From Acidobacteriaceae bacterium (GTDB lineage: Bacteria > Acidobacteriota > Terriglobia > Bryobacterales > Bryobacteraceae), in NCBI GenBank assembly GCA_019240405.1, contig JAFAYL010000027.1, forward strand, positions 24,346 through 88,345: a stretch of 64,000 bases of DNA. Direction: 5' to 3'. The notes below the pieces were generated by a model. It made no database searches and had not been told where the DNA came from. It was given only the letters and a program-made list of their open reading frames with translations. The position numbers and the translations under genes are program-made. Of this stretch, positions 34,354 through 44,338 are shown piece after piece (within the stretch, counting starts at the first letter, position 1; each line of letters begins with the position of its first letter).

Positions 34354-36972
34354 TTACTTACTTGCCGCCGCGATTTGCCGCAGCACAAACACGTTGTTGG
34401 GGAGCTTCTGGTCCCAGTGTCGCCAGAGGCTCAGCCGCTTTGCTTCCAACGCAGATGCAAGATCGAATTGCCGGTTGCGGCGATACAGGGTAGCTAGCGG
34501 CGCCCAAATGTTAGATACGACCACGGCGTCTCCGAGGCTCTTCTCCGGCTCGGCTTCAATCTGCTTGAATAGCCCTTCGTAGATCTCGATTGCTTGGGGA
34601 ACATTGCTGGTCTCAGCTTCGTGATCTGCAAGAGCGCAGATCGCCGTACGCACTTCGGATACTTCTACTCTTTCCGCGATTTTGAGCTGGCGCAAACGCT
34701 CGAACGCCGCATCCAGCCGCTTGCGCGCTTCGGCGGGCCGTCCCAAATGCCGCAATGGATAACTGGAGCCAGCGAGCGCGCTCACCTCATAGAGCAGAAA
34801 GCTCGAGTTATTTTTGACCTCAGCGAGATGACGGAGTGTGTGCTCGTAAATCCCAAGCGCCCGAGCCGCGTCTGAATGCCGCAGGATATCAGCCAGACTG
34901 ATTCCAGCCATCGCCAAGCGGCCTCTGGAGCTTTGATCCAGTGGGTCCTTGTGAACCAGCTCATCCTCTATTTCGAACGCTCGCTCGAGACAACGCACTG
35001 CTTCTTGGGATCGCCCAAAGCTGATGTCTCCGTCCTGAGCCAAAATCCTGCCTTCCTTAATGAGGGCCAGACCGAGATTGTGGATGGATGTCTGCCCCAT
35101 GTCCCCGCTACCGAGATCGAGTAGTCTCACGGATTCGCGAATGTCCTTGAGAGCCTGTTCGAGCTCGCCCCGGAATAGATAGGCCTCCGCCGAAACCCAA
35201 AGCAAGTCACCGGCGTAGGAGCGGCTGTCGAATAAGCGGGCAATTTCTGTTCCGCGTCTACAAAGGCGGAGAGTTTCGTCAAACTGTTCTTCCAGTCTGA
35301 ACTGGTCAGCGACACCCAAATAAGTGTTCAGCACCGCTGTCATTTCGGGTTTGTCGCTCGCCTGAGCATGAAACTTCTCCACCAACTCGGCTGATTTCCG
35401 CGCCAGTGCCAACGCATCATCAGGACGCCCGCTGAGACGGGCCACGATCATTCGATCGTGAGCGATCTGCGCGGCTCGCAATATACCTGTCCGGTTGGAT
35501 GGTTGCGAAACGAGCACCGACTCGATCAATCCCTGCGCGATTTTCAGACTCTGTTCGGCCTGATCCATCTGGCCGAGATTCGGCGCGATAGGAACGCCTT
35601 GTACGCGCGCGACTCGCATGTAAGCATTGCCCAGATCCAGCGCCAGCTCGGAGTCTCCCTGGATATTGGGCTTCAGCCGACGCAAGTACTCGAGAGATGT
35701 GTCCACGATCAGTTGCCTGGCCCTCGTGCTGCCGGGCAGTTCCGCGACTCGAGCATCAACGTCAAATAGCTTGTTAGCCAGTTGGCGCACATCCTGGAAC
35801 CGCCGCTCCGCGATCAAACGCTCGCGATTGGCAATGTAGAGTCCGACCCCGAGACTAGCGATCACGAGTGCCGCTGCACTCACCGGTACCCAATAGCGCC
35901 GTACAAATTTGCGGGTTCGATACCAGGCATTTCCTGATCGTGCCCGTACTGTGCGGAATTCAAGGGAAGCCAGGAGGTCGTCGGCAAATTGTTCGACGGT
36001 CGCATACCGCTCGTGCGGATCTTTACGCAGAGCCTTCAGAAGGATACATTCGACATCGCCCTTCAGCTCTGGAGCCCATTTACTCGGCCGCGTCACTTCG
36101 CGCGACGTGGCTACCCATGCGATTGCCTCCGGCGAGTGGTCTTCGAACTCGTGTACTGGCTTGCGCGTGAGCAATTTGTACAGCACCGCGCCCAAAGAAT
36201 AGATGTCCGTTGCTGTCGTCACTCTCCCGCCCGTCACCTGCTCTGGACTTGCGTAATCGGGAGTTAACATACGCATGCTGGTGGCCGTCGAATCTGTAGT
36301 TACGTCCAAAAATTTCGCGATGCCGAAGTCGAGCAGCTTTGGCTCGCCCTCGTCGGTTACGAGGATGTTGCTCGGCTTGAGATCGCGGTGCACGATTAGA
36401 TTTCGGTGGAGATAGCCGACCGCTGCGCAGACTTTGAGAAACAGCGTGATTTTCTGGCGCACGCTCAAGCCGTCGCAAAATATATCGATCGGCTTGCCTT
36501 CGATATACTCCATAGCCAAAAAAGGTTGACCGCTCTCGAGATGCCCGGCATCCAGCATGCGCGCGATATTGGGGTGCGCAAGGGACGCGAGAATCTGTCG
36601 TTCCTGAAGAAAACGCTTACGCTGAGGATCGCCCGCACCTGGCGGCAACAGCTTCACGGCCAGCCGTTGCGTCACTTCGCCGTCCGCGCGCTCTGCCAGA
36701 TACACTGCGCCCATCCCTCCGCGTCCGATCAGGTCCAGCAGCCGGTAGGGGCCGCAACGCCATTCTTTCCCTTGGAGCTGCGGTAGCGCGCTGTTCGCGG
36801 CGATACTAATGTCGCGTAGTAAAAACGAGCTCGCGCCCGAGTCAAAGTCCAACAGCGCCTCTACTTCGCGGCGTGTCTCCGCGTCGATCTCATGCTCGGC
36901 AAAATAATTCGACCGGGCCTCAGGCGATAGATCTGCCAGTTCATGAAATAGCTGTTCGACTTCGATCTTCAC
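34354..36972 (-). CDS. transmembrane Ser/Thr protein kinase with C-terminal TPR region
   Basis: 872 residues. Residues ~70-345 are a Hanks-type kinase: LLDLIGRGGMGAVYLAERAD, the lysine in LAVKLLPPG, VHRDLKPSNILVTDE, LLDFGIAK and DYASPEQVTGG. One membrane helix (YWVPVSAAALVIASLGVGLYI) lies near residue 370. The C-terminal ~480 residues are helical TPR-like repeats. The short acidic N-terminal segment before the kinase (ADLSPEARSNYFAEHEIDAE) is common in this family. Its start overlaps the end of the ECF sigma factor gene by 32 bp, so kinase and sigma factor are made together; phosphorylation of the sigma factor by the kinase is a plausible mode of control, known for other ECF-kinase pairs. Confidence 0.93.
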   Translation of the reverse strand: MKIEVEQLFHELADLSPEARSNYFAEHEIDAETRREVEALLDFDSGASSFLLRDISIAANSALPQLQGKEWRCGPYRLLDLIGRGGMGAVYLAERADGEVTQRLAVKLLPPGAGDPQRKRFLQERQILASLAHPNIARMLDAGHLESGQPFLAMEYIEGKPIDIFCDGLSVRQKITLFLKVCAAVGYLHRNLIVHRDLKPSNILVTDEGEPKLLDFGIAKFLDVTTDSTATSMRMLTPDYASPEQVTGGRVTTATDIYSLGAVLYKLLTRKPVHEFEDHSPEAIAWVATSREVTRPSKWAPELKGDVECILLKALRKDPHERYATVEQFADDLLASLEFRTVRARSGNAWYRTRKFVRRYWVPVSAAALVIASLGVGLYIANRERLIAERRFQDVRQLANKLFDVDARVAELPGSTRARQLIVDTSLEYLRRLKPNIQGDSELALDLGNAYMRVARVQGVPIAPNLGQMDQAEQSLKIAQGLIESVLVSQPSNRTGILRAAQIAHDRMIVARLSGRPDDALALARKSAELVEKFHAQASDKPEMTAVLNTYLGVADQFRLEEQFDETLRLCRRGTEIARLFDSRSYAGDLLWVSAEAYLFRGELEQALKDIRESVRLLDLGSGDMGQTSIHNLGLALIKEGRILAQDGDISFGRSQEAVRCLERAFEIEDELVHKDPLDQSSRGRLAMAGISLADILRHSDAARALGIYEHTLRHLAEVKNNSSFLLYEVSALAGSSYPLRHLGRPAEARKRLDAAFERLRQLKIAERVEVSEVRTAICALADHEAETSNVPQAIEIYEGLFKQIEAEPEKSLGDAVVVSNIWAPLATLYRRNRQFDLASALEAKRLSLWRHWDQKLPNNVFVLRQIAAASK

Positions 36973-37525
36973 CGGCCACCTCCTTGTGCAGCCAGGCCTG
37001 CGCGACGCGCAGTTCGCGGCGAACCACGTGCGGGGAGATCGCCAATGCCGTGGCGGATTCCTCAGCCGTCATGCCCCCGAAGTAGCGCATCTCGATCAGT
37101 TGGACTTTGAGCGGATCTGTCCGCGCGAGCCGGTTCAAAGCTTCCTCGATTACCAGCACCGACTCATTGGGCTGCCGGCCGAGATCGGGAATGTCGGCCA
37201 ACGGCACCTCCTTCAGAGCGCTTCGCTTTTCTCTGGATCTGGCACGCGCTAGATCCACCAAAATCTGCCGCATTAATCGCGAGGCGATTCCATAAAAGTG
37301 AGACCGGTTTTGGTAGCTGGGTGCTTGACCTTGAGCCAAGCGCAGAAAGGCTTCATGGACGAGGGCCGTCGTGTCAAGCGGCCGGGCTTTGCCTTCCCTC
37401 CTCAGGTGCGCCGCAGACAATTTCTTGAGCTCGTCGTAAACCAGCGGAATCACCGTATCGAGAGCTCGTTGATCGCCGGCATGAACGCGCTGGAGGAGTT
37501 CCGTGATGTCCACGTCGCATGACAT
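36941..37525 (-). CDS. ECF-type RNA polymerase sigma factor
   Basis: 194 residues from the ATG at 37525, with a longer frame to 37624 ignored because it enters the divergent gene. Region 2 reads LLQRVHAGDQRALDTVIPLVYDEL ... RSHFYGIASRLMRQILVDLAR and region 4 ends with IEMRYFGGMTAEESATALAIS then HVVRRELRVAQAWLHKE. The HLRRE and LVHEAFLRL segments match the Sig-70 X6 (TIGR02999) branch. No anti-sigma gene is near; instead the 3' end overlaps the Ser/Thr kinase gene by 32 bp, so the kinase is the likely regulator. Confidence 0.92.
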   Translation of the reverse strand: MSCDVDITELLQRVHAGDQRALDTVIPLVYDELKKLSAAHLRREGKARPLDTTALVHEAFLRLAQGQAPSYQNRSHFYGIASRLMRQILVDLARARSREKRSALKEVPLADIPDLGRQPNESVLVIEEALNRLARTDPLKVQLIEMRYFGGMTAEESATALAISPHVVRRELRVAQAWLHKEVAGEDRSRTAIS

Positions 37526-37577
37526 AATACTCCAAAATCGACGGGGACGGCACGTATTGACTTGCGGAGCAACTATT

Positions 37578-38249
37578 GTGAACAGGCCATTTCTCGCCCG
37601 TAGAGTATTCATTACCGGAGGCACCGGCTATATCGGAACTCGCGTGATCCCGTTGCTCCGCAAACATGGGCATTCTGTAATCGCTCTTAGTCGCGAAAGC
37701 TCGCCCCGCAAGCTCCCGCCCGATTGCAGCCTTGTCATCGGTGATGCGCTCAATGGCGAATCCTACAAAGACCATCTCTCCGAATGCGATACTTTCATTC
37801 ACTTGGTTGGCGTTTCTCATCCCGGTCCAGCCAAGGCGCGCCAGTTCGTTGAAATCGATCTGAAGTCCGCCCGAGAGGCTATTCGAGTCGCCCACAATGC
37901 AGGTATCCAGCACTTCATCTATATGAGCGTTGCTCATCCAGCCCCAGTCATGAAAGCCTACATCGACGTGCGCTCCTCATGCGAAGACGCTCTTCGCGAA
38001 ACCGGGATGAATGCGACCATTCTGCGGCCCTGGTACGTTCTCGGGCCGGGGCATCGCTGGCCCGTCGTATTGAAGCCGTTCTACCGGCTTGCCGAAAGCT
38101 TTCCCGCAATGCGGGACGGCGCACGGCGCCTCGGCCTGGTAACACTCGATGAGATGGTCAATACCGTCGTCTCCGTCACCGAGGATCCCGCTTCCGGAGT
38201 TTGGATCGTTGAGGTTCCCGAAATCCGCAGCCGCGGTCACGCGCTCTGA
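37578..38249 (+). CDS. NAD(P)-binding NmrA/SDR-like protein
   Basis: The GTG at 37578, with GGAG eight bases upstream, gives (M)NRPFLARRVFITGGTGYIGT, placing the dinucleotide loop right at the N-terminus; the frame open from 37503 overlaps the divergent sigma gene start. 223 residues. VIALSRESSPRKLP suggests NADP preference (Arg after the second strand), IYMSVAHPAPVMKAYID has a Tyr-x3-Lys-like area that is degenerate, and TILRPWYVLGPGHRWP follows. It belongs to the atypical SDR group that includes complex-I assembly NDUFA9-like and NmrA proteins; specific role unknown. Confidence 0.82.
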   Translation: MNRPFLARRVFITGGTGYIGTRVIPLLRKHGHSVIALSRESSPRKLPPDCSLVIGDALNGESYKDHLSECDTFIHLVGVSHPGPAKARQFVEIDLKSAREAIRVAHNAGIQHFIYMSVAHPAPVMKAYIDVRSSCEDALRETGMNATILRPWYVLGPGHRWPVVLKPFYRLAESFPAMRDGARRLGLVTLDEMVNTVVSVTEDPASGVWIVEVPEIRSRGHAL

Positions 38250-38287
38250 AGCGCGAACCGGTTTTGCTGTGCCAGTCACATATTAAA

Positions 38288-39082
38288 TTGAACACGTTTC
38301 GAATCGCGCTCGCGAACCTCCGGTTTCCGGCTAACCCAGAGGATTCGGTCAGCTTGGCCGAGCAGGCTATCGCGGAAGCATCCGTTAAACGAGCCGGTCT
38401 AATTTGCTTTCCTGAATGCTTTGTTCCTGGTTACCGAGGATTGGGCAAGACCGTGCCGCCTCCGGACCCAACCTTCCTCGAACACGCTTGGTCTACTATC
38501 GCTCCGGCGGCGGCGAAGGCAAATCTCGCAGTTGTTCTTGGCACCGAGCGCGTCGTCAATCACGCCCTATTAGCCACCGCGCTGGTCATCAATCCAGAGG
38601 GATCGGTCGCCGGCTTCCAAGACAAAGTTCAACTGGATCCCTCCGAAGAGGCTATCTATTCACACGGTTCGGGGAGACGAATCTTCCAAACGGGTCCGCT
38701 GACATTTGGAGTGGCTATTTGTCATGAAGGTTGGCGCTATCCGGAAACCTTCCGGTGGGCCGTCCGGCACGGAGCGCAGATCGTATTCCATCCGCACTTC
38801 CACGAAGCCGAACCCGGCGGTTATCGCCCCTCGACTTTCGCCGATCCCGCAAATTCATTCCATGAAAAAGCAGTCTTGTGTCGTGCCGCCGAGAACACCT
38901 GCTATGTCGCAACCGTAAACTGCGCAAGCGCTGGATCACCCACTACATCGGCCGTCGTGCGGCCTGATGGCACCTTGCTCAGCTACCAGCCATATGGCAA
39001 AGAAGGACTGCTTATCGCGGATATCGATCTCAGCGCAGCGACAGGGGTGCTCGCCGCGCGGCTCAAGTCTGGCGTCGAATAA
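38288..39082 (+). CDS. carbon-nitrogen hydrolase (nitrilase superfamily)
   Basis: The catalytic triad is visible: Glu in ICFPECFVPGYRG, Lys in GFQDKVQLDP and Cys in GVAICHEGWRYPE. The start is uncertain: a TTG at 38288 gives (M)NTFRIALANLRFP, which matches the family N-terminus, while a TTG at 38264 would add eight residues. About 264 residues, the usual length. Amidase or omega-amidase/carbamoyl-putrescine-type activity is likely; substrate not determined. Lies about 30 bp upstream of the methyltransferase gene. Confidence 0.9.
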   Translation: MNTFRIALANLRFPANPEDSVSLAEQAIAEASVKRAGLICFPECFVPGYRGLGKTVPPPDPTFLEHAWSTIAPAAAKANLAVVLGTERVVNHALLATALVINPEGSVAGFQDKVQLDPSEEAIYSHGSGRRIFQTGPLTFGVAICHEGWRYPETFRWAVRHGAQIVFHPHFHEAEPGGYRPSTFADPANSFHEKAVLCRAAENTCYVATVNCASAGSPTTSAVVRPDGTLLSYQPYGKEGLLIADIDLSAATGVLAARLKSGVE

Positions 39083-39112
39083 GGCGCACTGTCTCGTGCT
39101 CATCCTCGCTCC

Positions 39113-39760
39113 ATGAAGACTGTAATTACCAGCCTCCTTGCCGTCCTGGTCCAGCTTGGCCTCGCTATTCTCGGCTGGGGCGGATTCGCTGCGTTCTTCT
39201 CGCACCCGGCTCTCGCCGCCACTACAGCCGTGACGTTCGTTATGGGCACGGCCGCCCTCTTCAGCCGCGCCAATCTGAGCCCGGGAGTGCGCGAGGACCG
39301 CGGCAACCGGTGGGTAATCGGCGCATTCAGCATGCTTGCAATCCTGCTTGCGTATTTTTCCGCATTAACGGATCGCCACGATTTTTGGACCATCGACGGT
39401 GACGCTGTTCGCTGGGCAGGCTTCGTTCTCTTTGTCTTAGGCGACAGCTTGCGCTTATGGCCGGTCTTCGTGCTTGGACCCCGCTTCAGCGGCCTCGTTG
39501 CAATCCAAAAGGACCACACGCTGGTCACCACCGGGATCTACGGCCGCATTCGCAATCCCAGCTATTTCGGTTTGCTCATCGCCTCATTCGGATGGGCTCT
39601 CACGTTTCGAGCGGGCCTCGGCGTTGTCATCGCGGCTCTTTTGCTCATACCTTTGTTGGCGCGCATCCGATCCGAGGAACGCCTGCTGGCCGAACAGTTC
39701 GGCGCCGAATACGAGAGCTACCGAGCGCGAACCTGGCGGCTGCTTCCCGGCATCTTCTAG
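39113..39760 (+). CDS. isoprenylcysteine carboxyl methyltransferase (ICMT)-family membrane protein
   Basis: 215 residues with five or six membrane segments. The C-terminal ICMT/PEMT motif is present: HTLVTTGIYGRIRNPSYFGLL, then a hydrophobic hairpin and RIRSEERLLAEQFGAEYESY, with the paired glutamates that bind S-adenosylmethionine. Bacterial members methylate small isoprenoid or lipid substrates, mostly unknown. Same strand and close spacing to the nitrilase gene. Confidence 0.87.
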   Translation: MKTVITSLLAVLVQLGLAILGWGGFAAFFSHPALAATTAVTFVMGTAALFSRANLSPGVREDRGNRWVIGAFSMLAILLAYFSALTDRHDFWTIDGDAVRWAGFVLFVLGDSLRLWPVFVLGPRFSGLVAIQKDHTLVTTGIYGRIRNPSYFGLLIASFGWALTFRAGLGVVIAALLLIPLLARIRSEERLLAEQFGAEYESYRARTWRLLPGIF

Positions 39761-39769
39761 CAGCCGGAA

Positions 39770-39961
39770 GCAGCGCTGGTGCACCGGACCTTATTAGTCG
39801 TACTCTTCTGCCACTGGTCGGGCGGCACGTGGATCAGCAGAACGCGTCCCTGCGGAATGAGATCACTTCCCTGCGCGAAGAGATGATGGCGTCTCGAGCG
39901 CGTTGAAGGTGTGCTTGATACCCGGCTCAAATTGATGGAAGAGATTCTGAAAATCCGATAA
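39770..39961 (+). pseudogene. remnant of a small coiled-coil protein gene
   Basis: Open frame DLISRTLLPLVGRHVDQQNA then SLRNEITSLREEMMASRA breaks at 39900-39904 and continues in the next frame as VEGVLDTRLKLMEEILKIR with a stop at 39959-39961. The joined product would be a short amphipathic coiled coil. No start codon is clear. One extra base (GCGCG) explains the shift. The rest of the gap up to 40050 shows no gene. Confidence 0.3.
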
Positions 39962-40076
39962 GAAGCCGGCGCGAAACTTAAGTGAGCTCCTGCCCTGCTC
40001 AGGGTTTTAGACTCGTATCATGGCCCTGGTTCGTTAGGCAAAATCGACCATAGGCCAGATCAAAACTTCGCCACGG

Positions 40077-41593
40077 CCATATCAGGTCTCGACCAAAGGC
40101 GGAGAATCTCTGCCGCTAGCTGTGGAATTGCCAAACCCGGCAGTGCAAGACATTTCACCGGATGGTTCGCAGCTTCTAGTTGAAAGCTTCGGCTGTAACC
40201 CGTACGAGTTCAACTCGGCAACACTTTGGATCGCCCCGGTTTTGGGAGGTTCTCCCAGGCGAGTGGGTGATTTTCTAGTTGGGAGCGCGGCATTGTCTCC
40301 AGACGGTGAGCAGTTGGTGTTCACCCGGGAAGAAGAAAGAGAGCTCGACGTTTGCCGCATAGATGGAACGAACATGCGTAAACTCGCGACCGTGCCCGGA
40401 GTCGCATCGTTTCCCCGCTGGTCCCCGGACGGCAAAAAGATTCGGTTCTCTCTCAGGCGTAATGACGTTCCAGAGCGCAGCTTGTGGGAGGTCTCACCTG
40501 ATGGCAGAAATCTTCAGGCTTTACTTCCGGCGTGGCGCGATGAGCAGTGTTGCGGGAACTGGACGCGCGATGGGCGGTATTTCGTGTTTGAGTCGTCCAC
40601 GAAGGATCTCACAACAGTTTGGGCAATTAGGGAGGCGCATGGCGTGCTCGAAACCACGAGCCGTACTCCAATTCGATTGACCACTGGCCCGATGAATACT
40701 TACGGGCCAATTTCAAGTCTCGATGGGAAGCGCATTTTCGTAGGAGGCCGTCAGCCTCGGATCGAGTTGGTTCGTTACGACTCAAAGAACGGAAATTTCG
40801 TTCCGTTTCTTTCAAACATCTCCGCAGAAGGACTGAATTTCTCGCGAGATGGGAAATGGGTGGCTTATGTCGCCCACCCGGAAGACACAATCTGGCGAAG
40901 CACTGTGAACGGTGATCAACGGCTGCAGCTCACATTCCCCCCCTTGCACGCTAGTATGCCGGAATGGTCACCGGACGGCAGGCGAATCACGTTCATGGCA
41001 TTCAAGCACGGCGGCACTGAAAAAATCTACGTCGTAAATGCCGATGGGAGCAGCCTACAGCAGCTTACGTACGGAGAAGATAATAGTGACCCCACATGGT
41101 CGAGCGACGGGAACTCGATCGCCTTCGGCGGTTACCCGATCGATGAGCGGCAAGCATCGCGTGATATGGCTATCGAGATACTCGATCTCAAGTCGAATCG
41201 CATATCGGTATTGCCGGGTTCAAAAGGTTGTGGGCACAACGCTGGTCTCCAAATGGACGTTATATTTCCGCGCTATCAACCGACACGAAAACACTGCTCC
41301 TCTTTGATTTTCAGTCTGAGAGATGGACGGAACTGGCGAAAGCGAATTTCGGCTATGAACTGTGGTCTAGAAATAGCGAATACATAGGCTTCGACACTTT
41401 GGGTCTCGATCCGGGGTACTTCAAGGTGCGTATTCGGGACAAGGCGGTGAAGCGGATTGCGAGTCTTAAGGGCGTACAGCGTAAGCTTGGCCGCTTTGGG
41501 CCGTGGACCGGTCTAGCGCCGGATGGATCTCCGCTCATCGCACGAGAGGCTAGCTTCGATGAAATCTATGCGCTGGATTGGAAAGCACCGTGA
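40077..41593 (+). pseudogene. decayed TolB/PD40 beta-propeller, truncated copy of the sensor domain of the downstream kinase
   Basis: Two frames (to 41387 and from 41228) together cover ~500 residues that align end to end with the C-terminal propeller of the kinase at 41639-44338; both share TYGP, IFVGGRQPRIEL, SAEGL, FSRDGKWVAYV, FGPWTGLAPD and the same terminus SFDEIYALDW. Identity is about 55-60% by eye. The kinase and membrane parts are absent; only weak traces of the linker remain before 40077. The frames join if one base is restored at 41226-41230 (KG-LWAQRWSP). No start codon with a ribosome site is apparent. Most likely an old tandem duplicate that lost its 5' half. Confidence 0.82.
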
Positions 41594-41638
41594 GGGGGTT
41601 CGGACGCCTACTCGGGTTCCATTCTGCGTTAATCTGAA

Positions 41639-44338
41639 GTGACCCACACTTCAGTGTTGAATCAGACTGTTTCGCACTATCGCATCCTCGAAAGGCTCGG
41701 TGGCGGCGGAATGGGCGTTGTATATCGCGCGGAGGACCTGAAGTTAGGCCGCGAGGTGGCCCTGAAGTTCCTTCCAGAAGAATTGACACGCGATCCGGCT
41801 GCCGTGGAGCGATTCCAGCGTGAGGCGCGCACGGCGGCTGCAATCAATCATTCGCATATCTGCACGATTTACGAAATCGGCGAGTTCAACGGCATGCCTT
41901 TTCTCGCAATGGAATTGCTTGAAGGCGAGACGCTGAAGCAAAAGATTGACGGACGCCCGATTCCCTTAGAGAAAGTGCTGGATTGGGCCGTTCAGATCAC
42001 GTATGGCTTGGAAGCGGCCCACAGCCGCGGTATCGTGCATCGTGATTTGAAACCGGCGAACCTGTTCATTACCAAAACGGATCAGGCAAAAATTCTCGAT
42101 TTCGGCTTGGCGAAGCTGCGGTTTGAACGACGGCCGGCGACGGCGGCAACATCGGACAACACGGTAACAGTTCTGCAAACGGATCCCGGGACGATGATTG
42201 GGACCCCTGCTTATATGTCTCCTGAGCAGGCGCGCGGCGATGAATTGGATGCCCGCAGTGATCTCTTCAGTTTAGGAGTGGTCCTGTACCAGATGACCAC
42301 GGGCGAGCTGCCGTTTCAGGGGGCCAGCGCAGCCGTTATGATGGCTTCACTACTGCGCGATTCGCCCACTTCTCCTACTCAACTGAATCCGGAGATTCCC
42401 GAGGGGCTGGCCCAAATTATCACGAAGACTCTGGAAAAAGATCCAGACCGACGTTACCAGCGCGCAGCCGAACTGAGAGCGGATCTAAAGCGCGTAGCGC
42501 AGGAGTTCGGCTTGGGCGAGCTAATGACCACGACAACGCTCTCGCGCGCGCCAGTCGGCGTCACGACGTTCAGAGACTCGCGCAGAGCGGGCTGGCTGAT
42601 TGCAAGCGGCGTCGCAATTGTTATTGCCGTAATAGCTGCTTTCCTCGCTACGCGTTCGACTCCTGCTCCGAGGATTCTAAGAAGTACACAAATCACGAAC
42701 GACCGCTTGGCGAAAGTCATTCCCTTTCTTACCGACGGCTCGCGGCTATATTTCAATACGGGAACTTACATCGCACCGCTGCCCTATGAGGCTTCCACGC
42801 GAGGCGGCGGTTCCTTTCCGCTTCCACTTCCCGTACAGCATCCAACCGTCCTTGATATTTCGCAGGACGGCTCAGAGCTTCTAGTTGGGACCGATGAGGG
42901 TGCGCGGCCGGGACAGAGTCCTCTTGAGCTTGACGAGCTGAATCTTTGGATGATACCTGTTCTCGGAGGGACGCGTCGCCGGCTGGGCAACCTGCTGGTA
43001 AGCGATGCTGCGTTGTCTCCTGATGGCCAGCATCTTGTTTACACGAAAGGAAGTGAAATCGGTATCGCTCGCAGTGATGGAACGGAACCTCATACGCTTG
43101 TCACCGTAACGGGAGCGCCCTTTTTTCCGCGTTGGTCGGCCGAGGGGAAAAGAATTCGCTTTACTGTGGCACATGCCTCTTACCTGGTTTCGAAATACTC
43201 GGGCACAGAATTTGCTGGGGCCAGTCTCTGGGAAGTATCAACGAATGGAACCCATCTTCACCGCGTATTCCCGGGTTGGGAAGATGCACAATGTTGCGGA
43301 AGCTGGACGCGAGACGGAAAGTATTTCGTCTTTGAAGCGAGGAATAACGGAGTAAGTACTATCTGGGCGATTCGGGACAAAGTCAGTGTTTTTCAGAGGG
43401 AAGAACAACCTGTGCAGTTAACAACTGGGCCTATGGACACATATGGGCCGGTACCAAGTCCCCACGGGATGCGTATATTCGTCGGAGGTCGCCAGCCTCG
43501 GATTGAGCTTCTTCGTTATGACAGCAAGTCGGGAACATTTGCGACCTTCCTCCCTGGCACCTCAGCAGAGGGGTTGGATTTCTCGCGAGATGGGAAGTGG
43601 GTTGCTTATGTTTCGTATCCCGACGGGACGCTCTGGCGCAGTTTAACAAGCGGCGAGGAGCGGTTGCAGCTCAGCACCAGCTCCCTGCGAGTCAGTCTAC
43701 CGAGATGGTCGCCTGATGGAAGAACAATTGCATTTTTGGGACACGATCCAGGAAAACCGGAGAAGATTTTTTCTGTCAGTGCGGATGGGGGCGCAGTACA
43801 CGAACTGATATCAGCCGAGAACGTCGGCGATCCCACGTGGTCGGCAGACGGAAGCCAAATCGCGTTCTCAAATTTCACGCCTGAAACGAAACAAGCTTCT
43901 AGCAAAATTAAGGTGGAATTATTGAACCTGGCAACTCACCAAATTTCTAAGTTGCCAGGCTCTGAGGGCCTGTGGTCTCCACGATGGTCGCCGGACGGAA
44001 AGCATATCGCGGCTCTCTCCAGTGATACGACAAGGCTCTTATTATTCGATTTGGCGACACAGCACTGGACAGAACTCACCAAAGCGCAGGATTTCGGCTA
44101 TCCAAGCTGGTCGCATGATAGCGCCTACATTTATTTCGACACAGTAGGAAATGATGCGGCTTTCTTCCGGGTGCGCATCCGCGATCGAAAGATGGAACGA
44201 ATTGTCGCGTTAAAGGACGTACAGCGCAAAGTGGGCGCGTTTGGACCATGGACCGGGTTGGCGCCAGACGATTCACCTCTCCTGACACGCGATTCGAGCT
44301 TCGATGAAATCTACGCCCTCGATTGGGAAGCGCCATAG
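41639..44338 (+). CDS. transmembrane Ser/Thr kinase with TolB-like beta-propeller
   Basis: 899 residues from a GTG start. Kinase domain residues ~12-280: ILERLGGGGMGVVYRAEDLK, the lysine in VALKFLPEEL, IVHRDLKPANLFI, KILDFGLAK and GTPAYMSPEQARGDELDARS. A membrane helix (GWLIASGVAIVIAVIAAFLA) is near residue 325. The C-terminal ~520 residues hold WD40-like/PD40 repeats (SPDGQHLVYTK, PRWSAEGKRIRFTV, FSRDGKWVAYVSYPDGTLWR, PTWSADGSQIAFSNF, PRWSPDGKHIAALSSD) forming a periplasmic six- or seven-bladed propeller. This PknB-TolB arrangement is very common in Acidobacteriota. Its propeller has a decayed sister copy directly upstream. Confidence 0.94.
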   Translation: MTHTSVLNQTVSHYRILERLGGGGMGVVYRAEDLKLGREVALKFLPEELTRDPAAVERFQREARTAAAINHSHICTIYEIGEFNGMPFLAMELLEGETLKQKIDGRPIPLEKVLDWAVQITYGLEAAHSRGIVHRDLKPANLFITKTDQAKILDFGLAKLRFERRPATAATSDNTVTVLQTDPGTMIGTPAYMSPEQARGDELDARSDLFSLGVVLYQMTTGELPFQGASAAVMMASLLRDSPTSPTQLNPEIPEGLAQIITKTLEKDPDRRYQRAAELRADLKRVAQEFGLGELMTTTTLSRAPVGVTTFRDSRRAGWLIASGVAIVIAVIAAFLATRSTPAPRILRSTQITNDRLAKVIPFLTDGSRLYFNTGTYIAPLPYEASTRGGGSFPLPLPVQHPTVLDISQDGSELLVGTDEGARPGQSPLELDELNLWMIPVLGGTRRRLGNLLVSDAALSPDGQHLVYTKGSEIGIARSDGTEPHTLVTVTGAPFFPRWSAEGKRIRFTVAHASYLVSKYSGTEFAGASLWEVSTNGTHLHRVFPGWEDAQCCGSWTRDGKYFVFEARNNGVSTIWAIRDKVSVFQREEQPVQLTTGPMDTYGPVPSPHGMRIFVGGRQPRIELLRYDSKSGTFATFLPGTSAEGLDFSRDGKWVAYVSYPDGTLWRSLTSGEERLQLSTSSLRVSLPRWSPDGRTIAFLGHDPGKPEKIFSVSADGGAVHELISAENVGDPTWSADGSQIAFSNFTPETKQASSKIKVELLNLATHQISKLPGSEGLWSPRWSPDGKHIAALSSDTTRLLLFDLATQHWTELTKAQDFGYPSWSHDSAYIYFDTVGNDAAFFRVRIRDRKMERIVALKDVQRKVGAFGPWTGLAPDDSPLLTRDSSFDEIYALDWEAP

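Noticed and set aside
40441..40890. Short ORFs in other frames inside the propeller pseudogene
   Set aside because: The propeller homology in the main frame explains the sequence; the others are shadows.
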